In this document: in pieces, positions 36,765 through 46,250 of the stretch
How positions within the stretch are numbered: the first letter of the stretch is position 1
Layout: each line of letters opens with the position of its first letter
From: Shewanella glacialipiscicola
GTDB taxonomy: Bacteria > Pseudomonadota > Gammaproteobacteria > Enterobacterales > Shewanellaceae
Length of the DNA stretch: 64,000 bases
Assembly (NCBI RefSeq): GCF_023283485.1
Contig: NZ_JAKILU010000007.1
Location: 1 to 64,000, forward strand
Direction of reading: 5' to 3'
Translations under genes and position numbers: made by a program
The notes under the pieces: model-generated
What the model was told of the DNA's origin: nothing
The model's input: only the letters and a program-made list of their open reading frames with translations
Database searches by the model: none

Positions 36765-36967
36765 TGAGGTGCTCGCCTGCTAAGGCAGCGAGATAATCGG
36801 GAAGCCTGTGAAATGCAGGCACTGCCCCCGCAACGGTAAAAAGTGAGAGACGGCCGTACGTGAGTGAAGGGTCTAAGATGGACTCGATAGCCGTAGTATG
36901 AACGATGAGTCTCGTGTTAATTCGTAATGGATTATCCTAGCTTAAGTCCGGAGACCGGCCCTAAAGG
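36765..36967 (+). promoter_or_regulatory. Cobalamin (adenosylcobalamin) riboswitch
   Basis: The leader contains the conserved core in order: GAGGTGC, GGGAAGCC...GTGAAATGCAGGC, CTGCCCCCGCAAC (36822-36833) and the 3' element AGTCCGGAGACCGGCC (36945-36960). It ends about 120 bases before the receptor start codon and should shut the gene down when B12 is plentiful. Confidence 0.95.
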
Positions 36968-37085
36968 TGTTTTTGAAATTTCGGTGGGCAGATTTCAAAA
37001 TGCGATAGTCAATGTCAGTTTTGATACTGAATGATGCATATCGTGGCGCTAATGCCCCGTTTTCCTTGCAGGAGTTAAAGGTAAA

Positions 37086-39047
37086 ATGGGAACAAATCCA
37101 ACAAAAATCGCGCTGCTAATGAGTAGCCTGTGCAGTTTTTCAATTATCGCGCCCGCTATGGCGGCTGACGATATCAGCACAGCTAAAATCGACGAGCATG
37201 TCGTCGTTATTGGCCGCTCTGATAATACCCCGCTAAACATTGCTGCTAATGTGAATGTGATTGATGCAGCAGCCATTGAAATGAGTGGCGCAACGAGCGT
37301 AACCGAAGTATTACGCGGTCAAAGCGGTATTCAACTTTCAGATAATAATATGGGTACTAGCTTTGCGATGCGCGGTTTTAGCGCAAGCACTGCGGTCAAC
37401 AATACCCTGATTTTGCTCGATGGCCGTCGTCTTAATAATATTGATATTGCAGCGCCAAGTCTCAATGCGATTCCGCTTAACCAAGTGGATCGTATCGAAA
37501 TATTATCTGGCAGTGCTGGTGTGCTTTATGGCGATCAAGCCGTTGGTGGTGTCATCAATATTGTCACTAAATCCCCTGAAAATACCGGTGGTAGTATGCA
37601 GCTGTCTGGTGGCAGCTTTGATACCTATGAAGGCCGTGGCGATATTTCAGGCGCCATCAACAAAGACTGGCGCTACTTTTTAACGGGTAGCTACAATCAA
37701 GGCGATAATTATCGTGAGCACAATGCTAACGAAACCGGCTCTATTTTAGGGCGTATTCAGTATAAAACTGCGACCGATTCATTTTTTATTGAAACCAGTT
37801 ATTACGATGATGATCGTGAAAACCCTGGTTCACTCACCAAGGCGCAATTTAAAGCCAATCCACGCCATTCTGATAATACCCAAGAGTATATTCATGAAAT
37901 GACCACAGCGGCGCGTACGGGTTATCAGCACCAGCTTAATCAACACTGGGCGCTTGCCGCAGATGTCGATTATAGCGATACCTTAGTGTCCTCGTTGAAC
38001 TGGGGGGCTAATAGCCAAAATACGCGTTCAATGCTGATGTTTAGCCCCAAAGCAATCGGTAATTATGCTACGCGCCAAGGTGAGCTGAACTTAGTGACGG
38101 GTTTAGATATCAGTCGTGGTAAGGCCGATTTTGATAGCATGCAGCGCAGTAATGTGCAGCAAATGCAAAGTGCCTATGTGCATGCCACTGTGCCTTTAAG
38201 CCCTACGTTAAGTTACGTTGTGGGTGGTCGTTATGCTTGGGTTCAAGATGAATTAAAAGATGCGCAAGCCTATCCCCTTGGTATTGATCTTGATGAAGAT
38301 GCCCATGCATTTGAACTGGGACTAAACTATCGTCCTAGCGCCGAGCATAGACTGTATTTACGTGCCGATGATAACTTCCGTTTTGCCAAAGTCGATGAGC
38401 AAGCTTATACCCCTAAAGGTGTGTTTGGCTTAACGCCGCAAACAGGTCGCTCCTATGAAGCGGGCTGGGATTGGACTCTTACTAGCCAAACATTACGAGT
38501 TAGCCTATATCGTCTCGATTTAGAAGATGAAATCGTGTTTGATCCCAGCGCACCAACGCCAGAAGGCGGTAGCTTCCCAGGTGCTAATGTCAATGCTGAT
38601 GCTTCACGTCGCTATGGCGCGAGTGCCGATTGGGATTGGCAGATTACTCAAGCGCTGCAGCTAGGATTGGAATATAACTATATTGATGCCGAATTTACTG
38701 ACGGTTTAAACGATGGCAAGCAATTGTCTTGGGTGGCAGAGCATACTGGGCGCGGTTATCTCAGCATGGATATTGCCGAACATTTCCAAGTATTTGCCGA
38801 AGCTATTTATACCGGTGATCGTTTTATCGAAGGCGATAATGGCAATGAAGGTGATAAGTTAGCCAGTTATGTACTGAGTAATTTAGCCCTTAACTATACC
38901 CGTGATGCTTGGCTGGCGAGTTTGCGCATCGATAACCTATTTGATAAAGATTATGTCAGTTCAGGTTATTACGGTGGGGCTTGGGGGGATAGTTACTACT
39001 CTGGCCGTGGTCGTGATATACGCTTTACCGTGGGCTATCGTTTCTAA
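37086..39047 (+). CDS. btuB: TonB-dependent vitamin B12 receptor (BtuB-like)
   Basis: An outer-membrane receptor of 653 residues. The signal peptide ends APAMA; a TonB-box-like EHVVVIG follows near residue 38. The plug domain includes LLDGRRLNN and YGDQAVGGVINIVTKSP. The rest is a 22-strand-type barrel ending in Phe (VGYRF). The cobalamin riboswitch supports corrinoid uptake. TAAAGG precedes the ATG. No btuCDF genes lie nearby. Confidence 0.88.
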   Translation: MGTNPTKIALLMSSLCSFSIIAPAMAADDISTAKIDEHVVVIGRSDNTPLNIAANVNVIDAAAIEMSGATSVTEVLRGQSGIQLSDNNMGTSFAMRGFSASTAVNNTLILLDGRRLNNIDIAAPSLNAIPLNQVDRIEILSGSAGVLYGDQAVGGVINIVTKSPENTGGSMQLSGGSFDTYEGRGDISGAINKDWRYFLTGSYNQGDNYREHNANETGSILGRIQYKTATDSFFIETSYYDDDRENPGSLTKAQFKANPRHSDNTQEYIHEMTTAARTGYQHQLNQHWALAADVDYSDTLVSSLNWGANSQNTRSMLMFSPKAIGNYATRQGELNLVTGLDISRGKADFDSMQRSNVQQMQSAYVHATVPLSPTLSYVVGGRYAWVQDELKDAQAYPLGIDLDEDAHAFELGLNYRPSAEHRLYLRADDNFRFAKVDEQAYTPKGVFGLTPQTGRSYEAGWDWTLTSQTLRVSLYRLDLEDEIVFDPSAPTPEGGSFPGANVNADASRRYGASADWDWQITQALQLGLEYNYIDAEFTDGLNDGKQLSWVAEHTGRGYLSMDIAEHFQVFAEAIYTGDRFIEGDNGNEGDKLASYVLSNLALNYTRDAWLASLRIDNLFDKDYVSSGYYGGAWGDSYYSGRGRDIRFTVGYRF

Positions 39048-39065
39048 ACTCGACAAATTGTTTAA

Positions 39066-39094
39066 AAAAAAGCCAGACTAAGTCTGGCTTTTTT
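39066..39094 (+). terminator. Terminator of the B12 receptor gene
   Basis: An A-run, the stem AGCCAGACT/AGTCTGGCT, then a long T-run. Confidence 0.85.
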
Positions 39095-39325
39095 ATTTTT
39101 ACACTTAGCTCAAAGAATAAATCTTAAAGCACGATAGTTTTGAATATTGTTTTAGTTGTTTGTATTAACTGTCGTTATTTATAGTTATTAGTGAGTTTGA
39201 ATAAAAAATGGGCGTCACTAATGCCATTACTGCGCTGTCTATAGCTGAAATTATTAGTATTTTAGGTATGATATGGGCTGTAACCGAACCAATACCAGTA
39301 TAAATTAATAGGTGTAAAGTGTCTT

Positions 39326-40054
39326 ATGACTGATCTTGAGCAACAGGTTTTTTCTCAAGTTAGCGCTATCATCGCCAATGAAGAACAAGTGATTGGCCGC
39401 CGAGGAATTTTAATTCCACTCAAAAAGGCGATTCTTGCTGAAGGTGATATTCGTAACGTGATTGATATTGTCTCGAGCGATCCTGCATTGTCAGCTCATA
39501 TGCTAATGCGCAGTAATTTGGCGCAGGCGGCTGTAGTCGAAAACCACAAAGCGCGTTCGTTGAAAGAGGCGCTGATCCGCCTAGGTCAAGTGAATATCTA
39601 CCGCTACGCCTTTGCGTTTTATCTCAAAGAACGCCTCGATGAGTTGCCTCAGCCCTATAAAAAGTTAGTCCATGGTTATTGGAAGCTAACAGAAGATATT
39701 GCGACGGATGCAGTAGACAGTTTGGTCGATATGGAAGGTGTTGATATTGATGCCGACGAAGTACAAACCTTAGCTTTATTTAGTGTGTTTGGCCTCATTA
39801 TTGCGTTAACCGCATTCGCTTATTTAAATGCTAATGCCGAACAACCGTTCCCGTTGAGTGCGATTAAATCAGTGATTGATAATCAGCAACAAACATTAAC
39901 AATAGAGGCCTTTGAGGTATTAGATTTAGATCAAGACTTACGTCAAGAGTTTATGATTGCGCACAATCTGCGCCAAACAGGTAACCCTAATTCAGCAGGT
40001 TTAATCCTGCGCCGCGTATTATCTATTCGTGGCTTACTGATGAATCCGCTGTAA
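39326..40054 (+). CDS. HDOD-domain protein
   Basis: A 242-residue cytoplasmic protein that looks like a stand-alone HDOD domain (non-catalytic HD-related output domain) over about residues 15-200: IVSSDPALSAHMLMRSN, SLKEALIRLGQVNIYRYAFAFYL and ALFSVFGLIIALTAFA. HDOD proteins are linked to signalling and motility but the role here cannot be told. It is convergent with metR and lacks any sensor domain. Confidence 0.7.
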   Translation: MTDLEQQVFSQVSAIIANEEQVIGRRGILIPLKKAILAEGDIRNVIDIVSSDPALSAHMLMRSNLAQAAVVENHKARSLKEALIRLGQVNIYRYAFAFYLKERLDELPQPYKKLVHGYWKLTEDIATDAVDSLVDMEGVDIDADEVQTLALFSVFGLIIALTAFAYLNANAEQPFPLSAIKSVIDNQQQTLTIEAFEVLDLDQDLRQEFMIAHNLRQTGNPNSAGLILRRVLSIRGLLMNPL

Positions 40055-40107
40055 TTATTTTATTCGAAAACTCTATAACGCATTGATTAAATAATTAGTT
40101 TAAAGCA

Positions 40108-40140
40108 AATAACCAGCCTGAATTCTGTAGGCTGGTTATT
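40108..40140. terminator. Bidirectional terminator between the HDOD gene and metR
   Basis: A 12-bp stem AATAACCAGCCT and complement with a 9-base loop, A/T-flanked. Confidence 0.85.
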
Positions 40141-40150
40141 GTATAAAAAA

Positions 40151-41056
40151 TTAATTGCCGTTGTTTTGACGGGATAACCCTTCATTTGCCACTAATTGTA
40201 ACCACTGCTGAATCAATACTGAATTGTTACTATGGCGGCGATAGGCGCCAAACAAGGGACGTTTTAAACCTTCTGCGCCCAGTTTTACCGTTGTTAAACT
40301 CAAGCCATGTGCCTCATTAATCGACCAGTTCGGTAACGCGGCGATACCGTCTTTGCAGGCGATACGTTGCAGTAACATCATGGTTAAATCACAGGTTTTT
40401 TGCTCGCCAGCTTCAACGCCAGCAGGTTCTAAAAAGTGACGGTAAATGTCTAAACGGGCCAGTGGCACTGGATAGCTGATAATCGGTAAACGCGTCAATT
40501 GTTTCGGGGTGATATAAGCTTCTTTCGCTAAAGGATGATCGTTGGCAACTACTAATTTCACCTCAAAATCAAATAAATGCTGATAAGCCAATGAATGCCC
40601 AGGTACAGGGTCAGAGGTGAGCACAATATCTAACTCTCCCATTTCTAGGGCGTTAAGCGAGTCGAACAGATGACGACTAGACAAGTTTAACTCTGCTAGT
40701 GGGTGCTGTTGCCTAAATTTTTCCATTACAGGCATTAGCCAGCGAAAACAGCTGTGGCATTCAATGCCGACTCGTAACTGATTAATTTCGGTTTCAAGTC
40801 CATTCTTTAGATCGCTTTCGGTTTCTAACACCTTAGGCAAAATTTCTTCGGCCAGATGTAATAATCGCGCACCTTCTTGGGTGAATGATAGCGGCTTACT
40901 TTTACGCACAAAAATGGGCGAGTTAATCCGCAGCTCTAATTCTTTAATTTGATGTGAGAGGGCTGACTGAGTGACAAAACGTTTTTTGGCCGCGCCCGCC
41001 AAGCTGCCACTTTCCTTTAGTGCCATTAAGGTGCGCAGGTGTCTTAGTTCGATCAT
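40151..41056 (-). CDS. metR: LysR-type regulator MetR
   Basis: A transcription activator of about 301 residues. The N-terminal winged helix-turn-helix includes LRTLMALKESGSLAGAAKKRFVTQSALSHQIKELE; the C-terminal part is a LysR effector domain that in MetR binds homocysteine. The start at 41056 uses GGAGTG; the GTG two codons earlier is less likely. It is divergent from metE, the classical MetR arrangement, with MetR- and MetJ-like sites in between. Confidence 0.93.
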   Translation of the reverse strand: MIELRHLRTLMALKESGSLAGAAKKRFVTQSALSHQIKELELRINSPIFVRKSKPLSFTQEGARLLHLAEEILPKVLETESDLKNGLETEINQLRVGIECHSCFRWLMPVMEKFRQQHPLAELNLSSRHLFDSLNALEMGELDIVLTSDPVPGHSLAYQHLFDFEVKLVVANDHPLAKEAYITPKQLTRLPIISYPVPLARLDIYRHFLEPAGVEAGEQKTCDLTMMLLQRIACKDGIAALPNWSINEAHGLSLTTVKLGAEGLKRPLFGAYRRHSNNSVLIQQWLQLVANEGLSRQNNGN

Positions 41057-41090
41057 GTTCACTCCAAGTGAATTTCGCTCATGTTGTGCT

Positions 41091-41153
41091 TGAAATCAAT
41101 TCGGTTGCTGGGATAGAGACTAACACAATAAACTTCTAGACGTCCAGACGCCT
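41091..41153 (+). promoter_or_regulatory. metE/metR control region: MetR-like site and MetJ boxes
   Basis: TGAAATCAATTC (41091-41102) approximates the MetR site TGAA-N5-TTCA. Tandem 8-mers AAACTTCT, AGACGTCC and AGACGCCT (41130-41153) match the met box AGACGTCT at 6, 7 and 7 of 8 positions, a typical MetJ operator. Confidence 0.6.
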
Positions 41154-41256
41154 ACTGTTATTTATCTCGGCAGACAGATTTTAAAGTGCCAAGAGAACAC
41201 AACCGAGTGGGTGCGCGTGCCGAATAGGGCTCATTTCAAATAAAGGAAAATAGAAT

Positions 41257-43527
41257 ATGAAACTAAATAGTCTTGGATTTCCCCGTATTGGTCGCCGTCG
41301 TGAACTGAAATTTGCCTTAGAGGCTTATTGGCGCGGAGAAAGCACGCAAGCTCAACTTTGTGAGGTAGCTGAAGAACTTCGTCGCACTCATTGGCAATGG
41401 CAGAGTGAGGCGGGTATTGAGCAAGTGCCTGTGGGGGATTTTGCTTTTTACGATCAAGTGCTGACTTTAAGCGCCACTTTAAATGCGATTCCTGAACGTC
41501 ACCGTGGTGAAGGCAATGTGGATTTAGACACCTTATTCCGTGTTGCCCGTGGCCGTGCACCAACAGGCACAGATGCCCCAGCCTCTGAAATGACCAAGTT
41601 CTTTAATACTAACTATCACTATTTAGTGCCTGAGTTGTCGCAAAACCAAGTATTTAGTATTGCTTATGAACAGTTTTTTGATGAAGTTAACGAAGCGAAA
41701 GCTCAAGGCCACCAAGCTAAACCGATATTATTGGGGCCAGTCAGTTACTTATATCTGGCAAAAACTGTAGGTACAGAATTCGACAAACTAAGTTTATTGC
41801 CTAATTTATTAACTACATATGCTGATATTTTGGCGCGCTTTGCTACCCAAGGCGTCGAGTGGGTGCAGCTAGATGAGCCTGTACTGGCATTAGAGCTCGA
41901 TGCTCACTGGCAAGCGGCGATTACTGAGGCTTATCAAACACTCAGCACCGCCAAGGTTAACATCCTATTGGCGAGTTATTACGGTGGTATTGCGCACCAG
42001 CAAACCTTAGTTTCAGCCTTGCCTGTTGCGGGTTTACACTTAGATTTAGTCACGGCACCCGAACAACTCGAGGTGTTTGCCAATGCACTAGGTAACGAGC
42101 AAATTTTATCGTTGGGCGTGGTTAATGGCCGTAACGTATGGGCGGCAGAAATTGACTTGATTGCAGAACGTATCGGCTCCGTGGCCCGTGATTTAGGTGA
42201 TCGACTGTGGATTGGTACTTCGTGTTCATTGCTGCACAGCCCCGTGGATTTAAATGTTGAGGTCAAGCTACTGCCTGTTCTACGTAAACAACTGGCATTT
42301 GCTAAACAAAAATTATTAGAGCTGGGTAAGATTCGCCAACTGTTATTAGCGCCTAACTCAGATGAAGCACAAAAAATCACCGTATTTTGCATTGCCCGTC
42401 GCCAAGCTAAAGCACAATTGGCAGATAAACAGGTTATTGATCGCGTTAATGCATTAACCGCAGCGGATTATGAGCGTGTGAATGGTTTTAGCGTGCGCCA
42501 AAGTGTGCAGCAGCAGAAATATCGTTTGCCATTATTACCTACCACCACCATTGGCTCTTTTCCACAAACCCCTGCCATTCGTGGTTTGCGTAGCCGTTGG
42601 CGTAAAGGCGAGTTAAACGATGCCCAGTACACAGAGCAATTACAACAAGTTACCCGCGACACTATTGATCGCCAATTAAAACTGGGCATTGATGTGCTAG
42701 TACATGGTGAAGCTGAGCGTAACGATATGGTGGAGTACTTTGGAGAGCAATTAACGGGTGTCGGTTTTAGCAAAAATGGTTGGGTGCAAAGTTATGGCTC
42801 GCGTTGCGTTAAGCCGCCATTGATTTACGGTGATGTCAGTCGTCCCAAAGCGATGACAGTAGATTGGGCTGAGTTTGCCCAAAGTCTGACAGATAAGCCA
42901 GTCAAAGGGATGTTAACGGGGCCCGTAACGATTTTGCATTGGTCATTTGCCCGTGAAGATATTAGCCGTGATGCGATAGCCACCCAATTAGCGTTGGCGA
43001 TCCGTGATGAAGTGGTGGATTTACAAAATGCGGGTATCGGCATTATTCAAATTGATGAGCCGGCTTTTCGTGAAGGTCTGCCATTGAAGCACAGCGAGTG
43101 GCAGGGCTATTTAGATTGGGCGGTTAATGCCTTTAAACTCAGCGCCGCAGGCGTGACTGACGAAACTCAAATTCATACCCATATGTGTTATAGCGAGTTT
43201 AACGACACAATTGCCGCTATTGCTGCGATGGATGCTGACGTCATAACCATTGAGACTTCGCGATCACGAATGGAGCTATTAAACGCATTTGAAGATTTTG
43301 CTTACCCAAATGAAATCGGTCCCGGTGTTTATGATATCCACTCACCCAATACGCCCAGTGTGGATGAGATAGTGCAATTAATTGAAAAAGCAGCGCAAAA
43401 AGTACCAGTACGTCAATTATGGGTCAACCCAGATTGTGGCCTTAAAACGCGCACCTGGGATGAAGTTGAACCTGCACTAAAAAACATGGTTGTTGCAACG
43501 CGGGAGTTACGTCGTCGTTTAGGCTAA
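41257..43527 (+). CDS. metE: Cobalamin-independent methionine synthase MetE
   Basis: This 756-residue enzyme transfers a methyl group from 5-methyltetrahydropteroyltriglutamate to homocysteine without B12. The two-barrel architecture is complete: the N-terminal GFPRIGRRRELKFALE and the C-terminal catalytic half with TTTIGSFPQTPAIR, GLTGPVTILHW-like segment, zinc ligands His and Cys in IHTHMCYSEFND (about 640) and Cys in NPDCGLKTR (about 725). GGAAAA precedes the ATG. Regulation by MetR and MetJ is suggested by the upstream sites. Confidence 0.97.
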   Translation: MKLNSLGFPRIGRRRELKFALEAYWRGESTQAQLCEVAEELRRTHWQWQSEAGIEQVPVGDFAFYDQVLTLSATLNAIPERHRGEGNVDLDTLFRVARGRAPTGTDAPASEMTKFFNTNYHYLVPELSQNQVFSIAYEQFFDEVNEAKAQGHQAKPILLGPVSYLYLAKTVGTEFDKLSLLPNLLTTYADILARFATQGVEWVQLDEPVLALELDAHWQAAITEAYQTLSTAKVNILLASYYGGIAHQQTLVSALPVAGLHLDLVTAPEQLEVFANALGNEQILSLGVVNGRNVWAAEIDLIAERIGSVARDLGDRLWIGTSCSLLHSPVDLNVEVKLLPVLRKQLAFAKQKLLELGKIRQLLLAPNSDEAQKITVFCIARRQAKAQLADKQVIDRVNALTAADYERVNGFSVRQSVQQQKYRLPLLPTTTIGSFPQTPAIRGLRSRWRKGELNDAQYTEQLQQVTRDTIDRQLKLGIDVLVHGEAERNDMVEYFGEQLTGVGFSKNGWVQSYGSRCVKPPLIYGDVSRPKAMTVDWAEFAQSLTDKPVKGMLTGPVTILHWSFAREDISRDAIATQLALAIRDEVVDLQNAGIGIIQIDEPAFREGLPLKHSEWQGYLDWAVNAFKLSAAGVTDETQIHTHMCYSEFNDTIAAIAAMDADVITIETSRSRMELLNAFEDFAYPNEIGPGVYDIHSPNTPSVDEIVQLIEKAAQKVPVRQLWVNPDCGLKTRTWDEVEPALKNMVVATRELRRRLG

Positions 43528-43556
43528 TACGTTCGCTTAAAATGTGCTTGCTCACT

Positions 43557-43590
43557 ATCAATAATGGATGCCTTGACATCCATTATTGAT
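43557..43590 (+). terminator. Hairpin downstream of metE
   Basis: A perfect 14-bp stem ATCAATAATGGATG with complement and a 6-base loop. The following run is TTATTAATC, only partly T-rich, so it may be a weak terminator or an mRNA-stabilising end. Confidence 0.55.
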
Positions 43591-43705
43591 TTATTAATCT
43601 GAGTTGAGAATGGTCAGTATTTAATGTCAGTATTTGGGCTGGTAACGATAATTATCTATTCGATAGCATGTTATTAAGCGCGAGATAAATACAAAATAAT
43701 AAAGC

Positions 43706-44908
43706 TTAGGCGTCGCGGGGCAAACCTTTTTCAATAATACGTACCATACGCTCAGTTTTTCGGCGGGCTTTTTGCTGCACGATTAGTTCGTTATCGGCAA
43801 GGCGCACTTGTTGGGCGTTCAATGCCCAATCGATATGCTCACGTACTATTTCATCAACTTCTCCATTATCTTGGCGAGCGTGTAATGCCGCAATAATGGT
43901 TTCACTTGCGGGCGCATTACCGAGCGCGACGGCGATATTTCTCAGCCAACGTTTATGGCCAATTCGGCGAATCGCACTGCCTTCAGTTTGTTTAAGAAAC
44001 TCGGCCTCGGACCAAGCAAATAGATTAAGTAGGTCGGGTTGTTTTAGCTTGGGACGAATATGAAAATCAGTTTCGACAGTAAGCGGCGCTTGACGATTGA
44101 TTGGGCAGACCAACTGACAGTCGTCACAGCCATAAATACGGTTGCCCATGAGTGGCCTAAATTCTTCGGGGATCGCGCCTTGCAGTTCAATGGTGAGATA
44201 AGAAATACAGCGTCTGCCATCAACCACATAAGGCGCTACAATTGCACCAGTTGGACAAGATGTAATACAAGCAACGCAAGTATTACAACCTTCTTGAATC
44301 GGAATATCCACGGGTAGCGGTAAGTTAATGAGTAGTTCGCCTAAAAAAAACCAACTGCCTGCATCGTGATTGAGGATCAGTGAATGTTTGCCTGTCCAGC
44401 CTATACCTGCTTTTTCGGCTAACGGGCGTTCAAGTACTGGCGCTGAGTCGACAAAGGGGCGAAAATCAGCTGCATCAAACCCGAGGGCAACTAACTCGGC
44501 ACTGATTTGGTCGCCTAGCTTTTTAAGCCGAGCACGGATTAATTTGTGATAGTCGCGGCCACCGGCATAACGGGAAATATAGCCTAAATTTGGGTCGGTG
44601 AGATTGGCAGCAAAGCCCGCCTCTGGGGGTAAATAATCCATCCGCACTGATATAACTCGCACTGTGCTAGGATGCAATTCCTGTGGCCTAGCCCGCATCA
44701 TGCCGTGATTTGCCATATAGGCCATTTCACCGTGATAGCCTTTATCTAGCCATGTTTGTAGCTTAACTTCTTCAGCGCTTAAGTCGGTATCGCAAATACC
44801 CACTTGTGCAAATCCGAGCGCTTTCCCCCAGGTTTTTATTTGTAGCGCGAGGCGCGACAAGGTGCTGGCATAAGATTGACTTGGGGATGGAGGAGCTAAA
44901 GTCGACAT
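43706..44908 (-). CDS. queG: Epoxyqueuosine reductase QueG
   Basis: A 400-residue cytoplasmic enzyme that converts epoxyqueuosine to queuosine in tRNA, using cobalamin and two 4Fe-4S clusters. The clusters are bound by CNTCVACITSCP and CDDCQLVCP; DSAPVLERPLAEKAGIGWTGKHSLIL carries the catalytic Asp region. A C-terminal HEAT-like region follows. The ATG at 44908 is preferred; a TTG 12 codons earlier has no ribosome binding site. It uses B12, linking it to the nearby B12 receptor only by theme. Confidence 0.95.
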   Translation of the reverse strand: MSTLAPPSPSQSYASTLSRLALQIKTWGKALGFAQVGICDTDLSAEEVKLQTWLDKGYHGEMAYMANHGMMRARPQELHPSTVRVISVRMDYLPPEAGFAANLTDPNLGYISRYAGGRDYHKLIRARLKKLGDQISAELVALGFDAADFRPFVDSAPVLERPLAEKAGIGWTGKHSLILNHDAGSWFFLGELLINLPLPVDIPIQEGCNTCVACITSCPTGAIVAPYVVDGRRCISYLTIELQGAIPEEFRPLMGNRIYGCDDCQLVCPINRQAPLTVETDFHIRPKLKQPDLLNLFAWSEAEFLKQTEGSAIRRIGHKRWLRNIAVALGNAPASETIIAALHARQDNGEVDEIVREHIDWALNAQQVRLADNELIVQQKARRKTERMVRIIEKGLPRDA

Positions 44909-45146
44909 GGATTGATTGCTGCGGGGCTTTTTGCTAGGTGACAATATGATAGCATTTTTCAGTTATTAGCGACGACTTTACTCTTTGGGTCTCAATTAGG
45001 TGTGCTTTTTACGTTGTTTTACCGCCATAAGCACCGTAATTAGTCCCCTCGTTTATATTTTTATACCTAGATACAAGCAATTTTGCATTCAGCGAGTTAT
45101 CAAGGTATAAACTGCGCCCTGGATATTATGCTAAAAAGGATCTCCA

Positions 45147-45671
45147 TTGAAAAAATTACTTTATGTTGCACTGCTAATGGTGAGTGGCTCGAGCTGGGCA
45201 GGTTCTGATTTAGAAACATCAGGCGATGTGCTGCATTTATTACTTCCCGCCACAGCAATGGGTGCAACCTTATTTTATGAAGACGGTTATGACGGCAGTT
45301 GGCAGTTAATTCAGGCAGCAGTATCAAGCCGATTAATTGTTGAAGGTCTAAAATATGGCGTCAGTAAAGACCGTCCTGACGATAGTGGTGATGATTCGTT
45401 TCCATCAGGACACACCTCAGACAGTTTTATGGCCGCGACGTTTATTCAACAACGTTATGGCTGGCAATATGGTTTGCCTGCTTATGTTGCCGCATCTTAT
45501 GTCGGTTATACCCGAGTGGCGAGCGACCAACATTATTTAGAAGATGTGTTAGCCGGCGCTGCAATTGGCGCACTTGCGGGTTGGTATTTCACTCAACCCT
45601 ATGAAGGCATTACCTTAACGCCAATTGCAGGTAATGGGGTGTATGGTTTGTATGTTAGTGGTCAGTTTTAG
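45147..45671 (+). CDS. PAP2-family phosphatase, exported
   Basis: A small acid-phosphatase/lipid-phosphatase-like protein of 174 residues. The signal peptide ends SSWAG. All three PAP2 motifs are present: KYGVSKDRP (K-x6-RP), PSGH and RVASDQHYLED (R-x5-H-x3-D). The start is TTG, backed by AAAAAGGA upstream. It may hydrolyse undecaprenyl or other lipid phosphates in the periplasm; substrate unknown. Confidence 0.85.
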   Translation: MKKLLYVALLMVSGSSWAGSDLETSGDVLHLLLPATAMGATLFYEDGYDGSWQLIQAAVSSRLIVEGLKYGVSKDRPDDSGDDSFPSGHTSDSFMAATFIQQRYGWQYGLPAYVAASYVGYTRVASDQHYLEDVLAGAAIGALAGWYFTQPYEGITLTPIAGNGVYGLYVSGQF

Positions 45672-45703
45672 TGTATTTTTAATTAAGGTTAATCGAGATT
45701 TTT

Positions 45704-46138
45704 ATGAGTGAATTATCAGCTGCGTACTGTGAAACTGCCGAGCAGATTTCTTACAATGTCGCCAACAAAGTGCTGCCAATGGCTAAATTGCCTGAAGGTT
45801 TATTAGCAGCGTATCAAGGGTTGTGCGCCGAATTGTTAGAAGACCGAGAAGGCAAATTTACTCAAGCTTGGGCGTCTTTACCCGCCAGCGCCCGTAATTT
45901 GATGGAGCAAGCCGCATTCCACGGTTTTTATATCGCCAATGCTTGGTTGCAATTGAGCCGTGTCGCTCAAGAAATTTCTGAACAAGCTGATAGCGATGGT
46001 GAAATTCAAGAGCAAGAATATAACGGTATTTTTCTACGTTTAGCTGACGAATCGCTCAAAGAAAGTTTACGAAAATTGAAAAAAGCGCGTACCGATCGCT
46101 CCATGCTTAATAGTTTTAAGCAGGTTATGGCACCTTAA
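45704..46138 (+). CDS. Hypothetical protein, probably DUF3069
   Basis: A 144-residue all-helical cytoplasmic protein with no catalytic motif. I place it in DUF3069, a family of Shewanella and Vibrio, mainly from overall length and the C-terminal ADESLKESLRKLKKARTD. It starts 30 bases after the PAP2 gene and has a strong terminator afterwards, so the two may be co-transcribed. Confidence 0.6.
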   Translation: MSELSAAYCETAEQISYNVANKVLPMAKLPEGLLAAYQGLCAELLEDREGKFTQAWASLPASARNLMEQAAFHGFYIANAWLQLSRVAQEISEQADSDGEIQEQEYNGIFLRLADESLKESLRKLKKARTDRSMLNSFKQVMAP

Positions 46139-46160
46139 TGGTAAATTGAAACTTGAAATA

Positions 46161-46196
46161 AAAAGCCCCGTCACTTCACTGTGACGGGGCTTTTTT
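46161..46196. terminator. Bidirectional terminator between the DUF3069 gene and the malic enzyme
   Basis: Stem AAAAGCCCCGTCAC and complement with a 6-base loop and T-run. Confidence 0.92.
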
Positions 46197-46250
46197 AACG
46201 CTTCTTGGCTAAGCTAGTTTGTTGCCACTTAAGCTGCAACAAACTGATGG

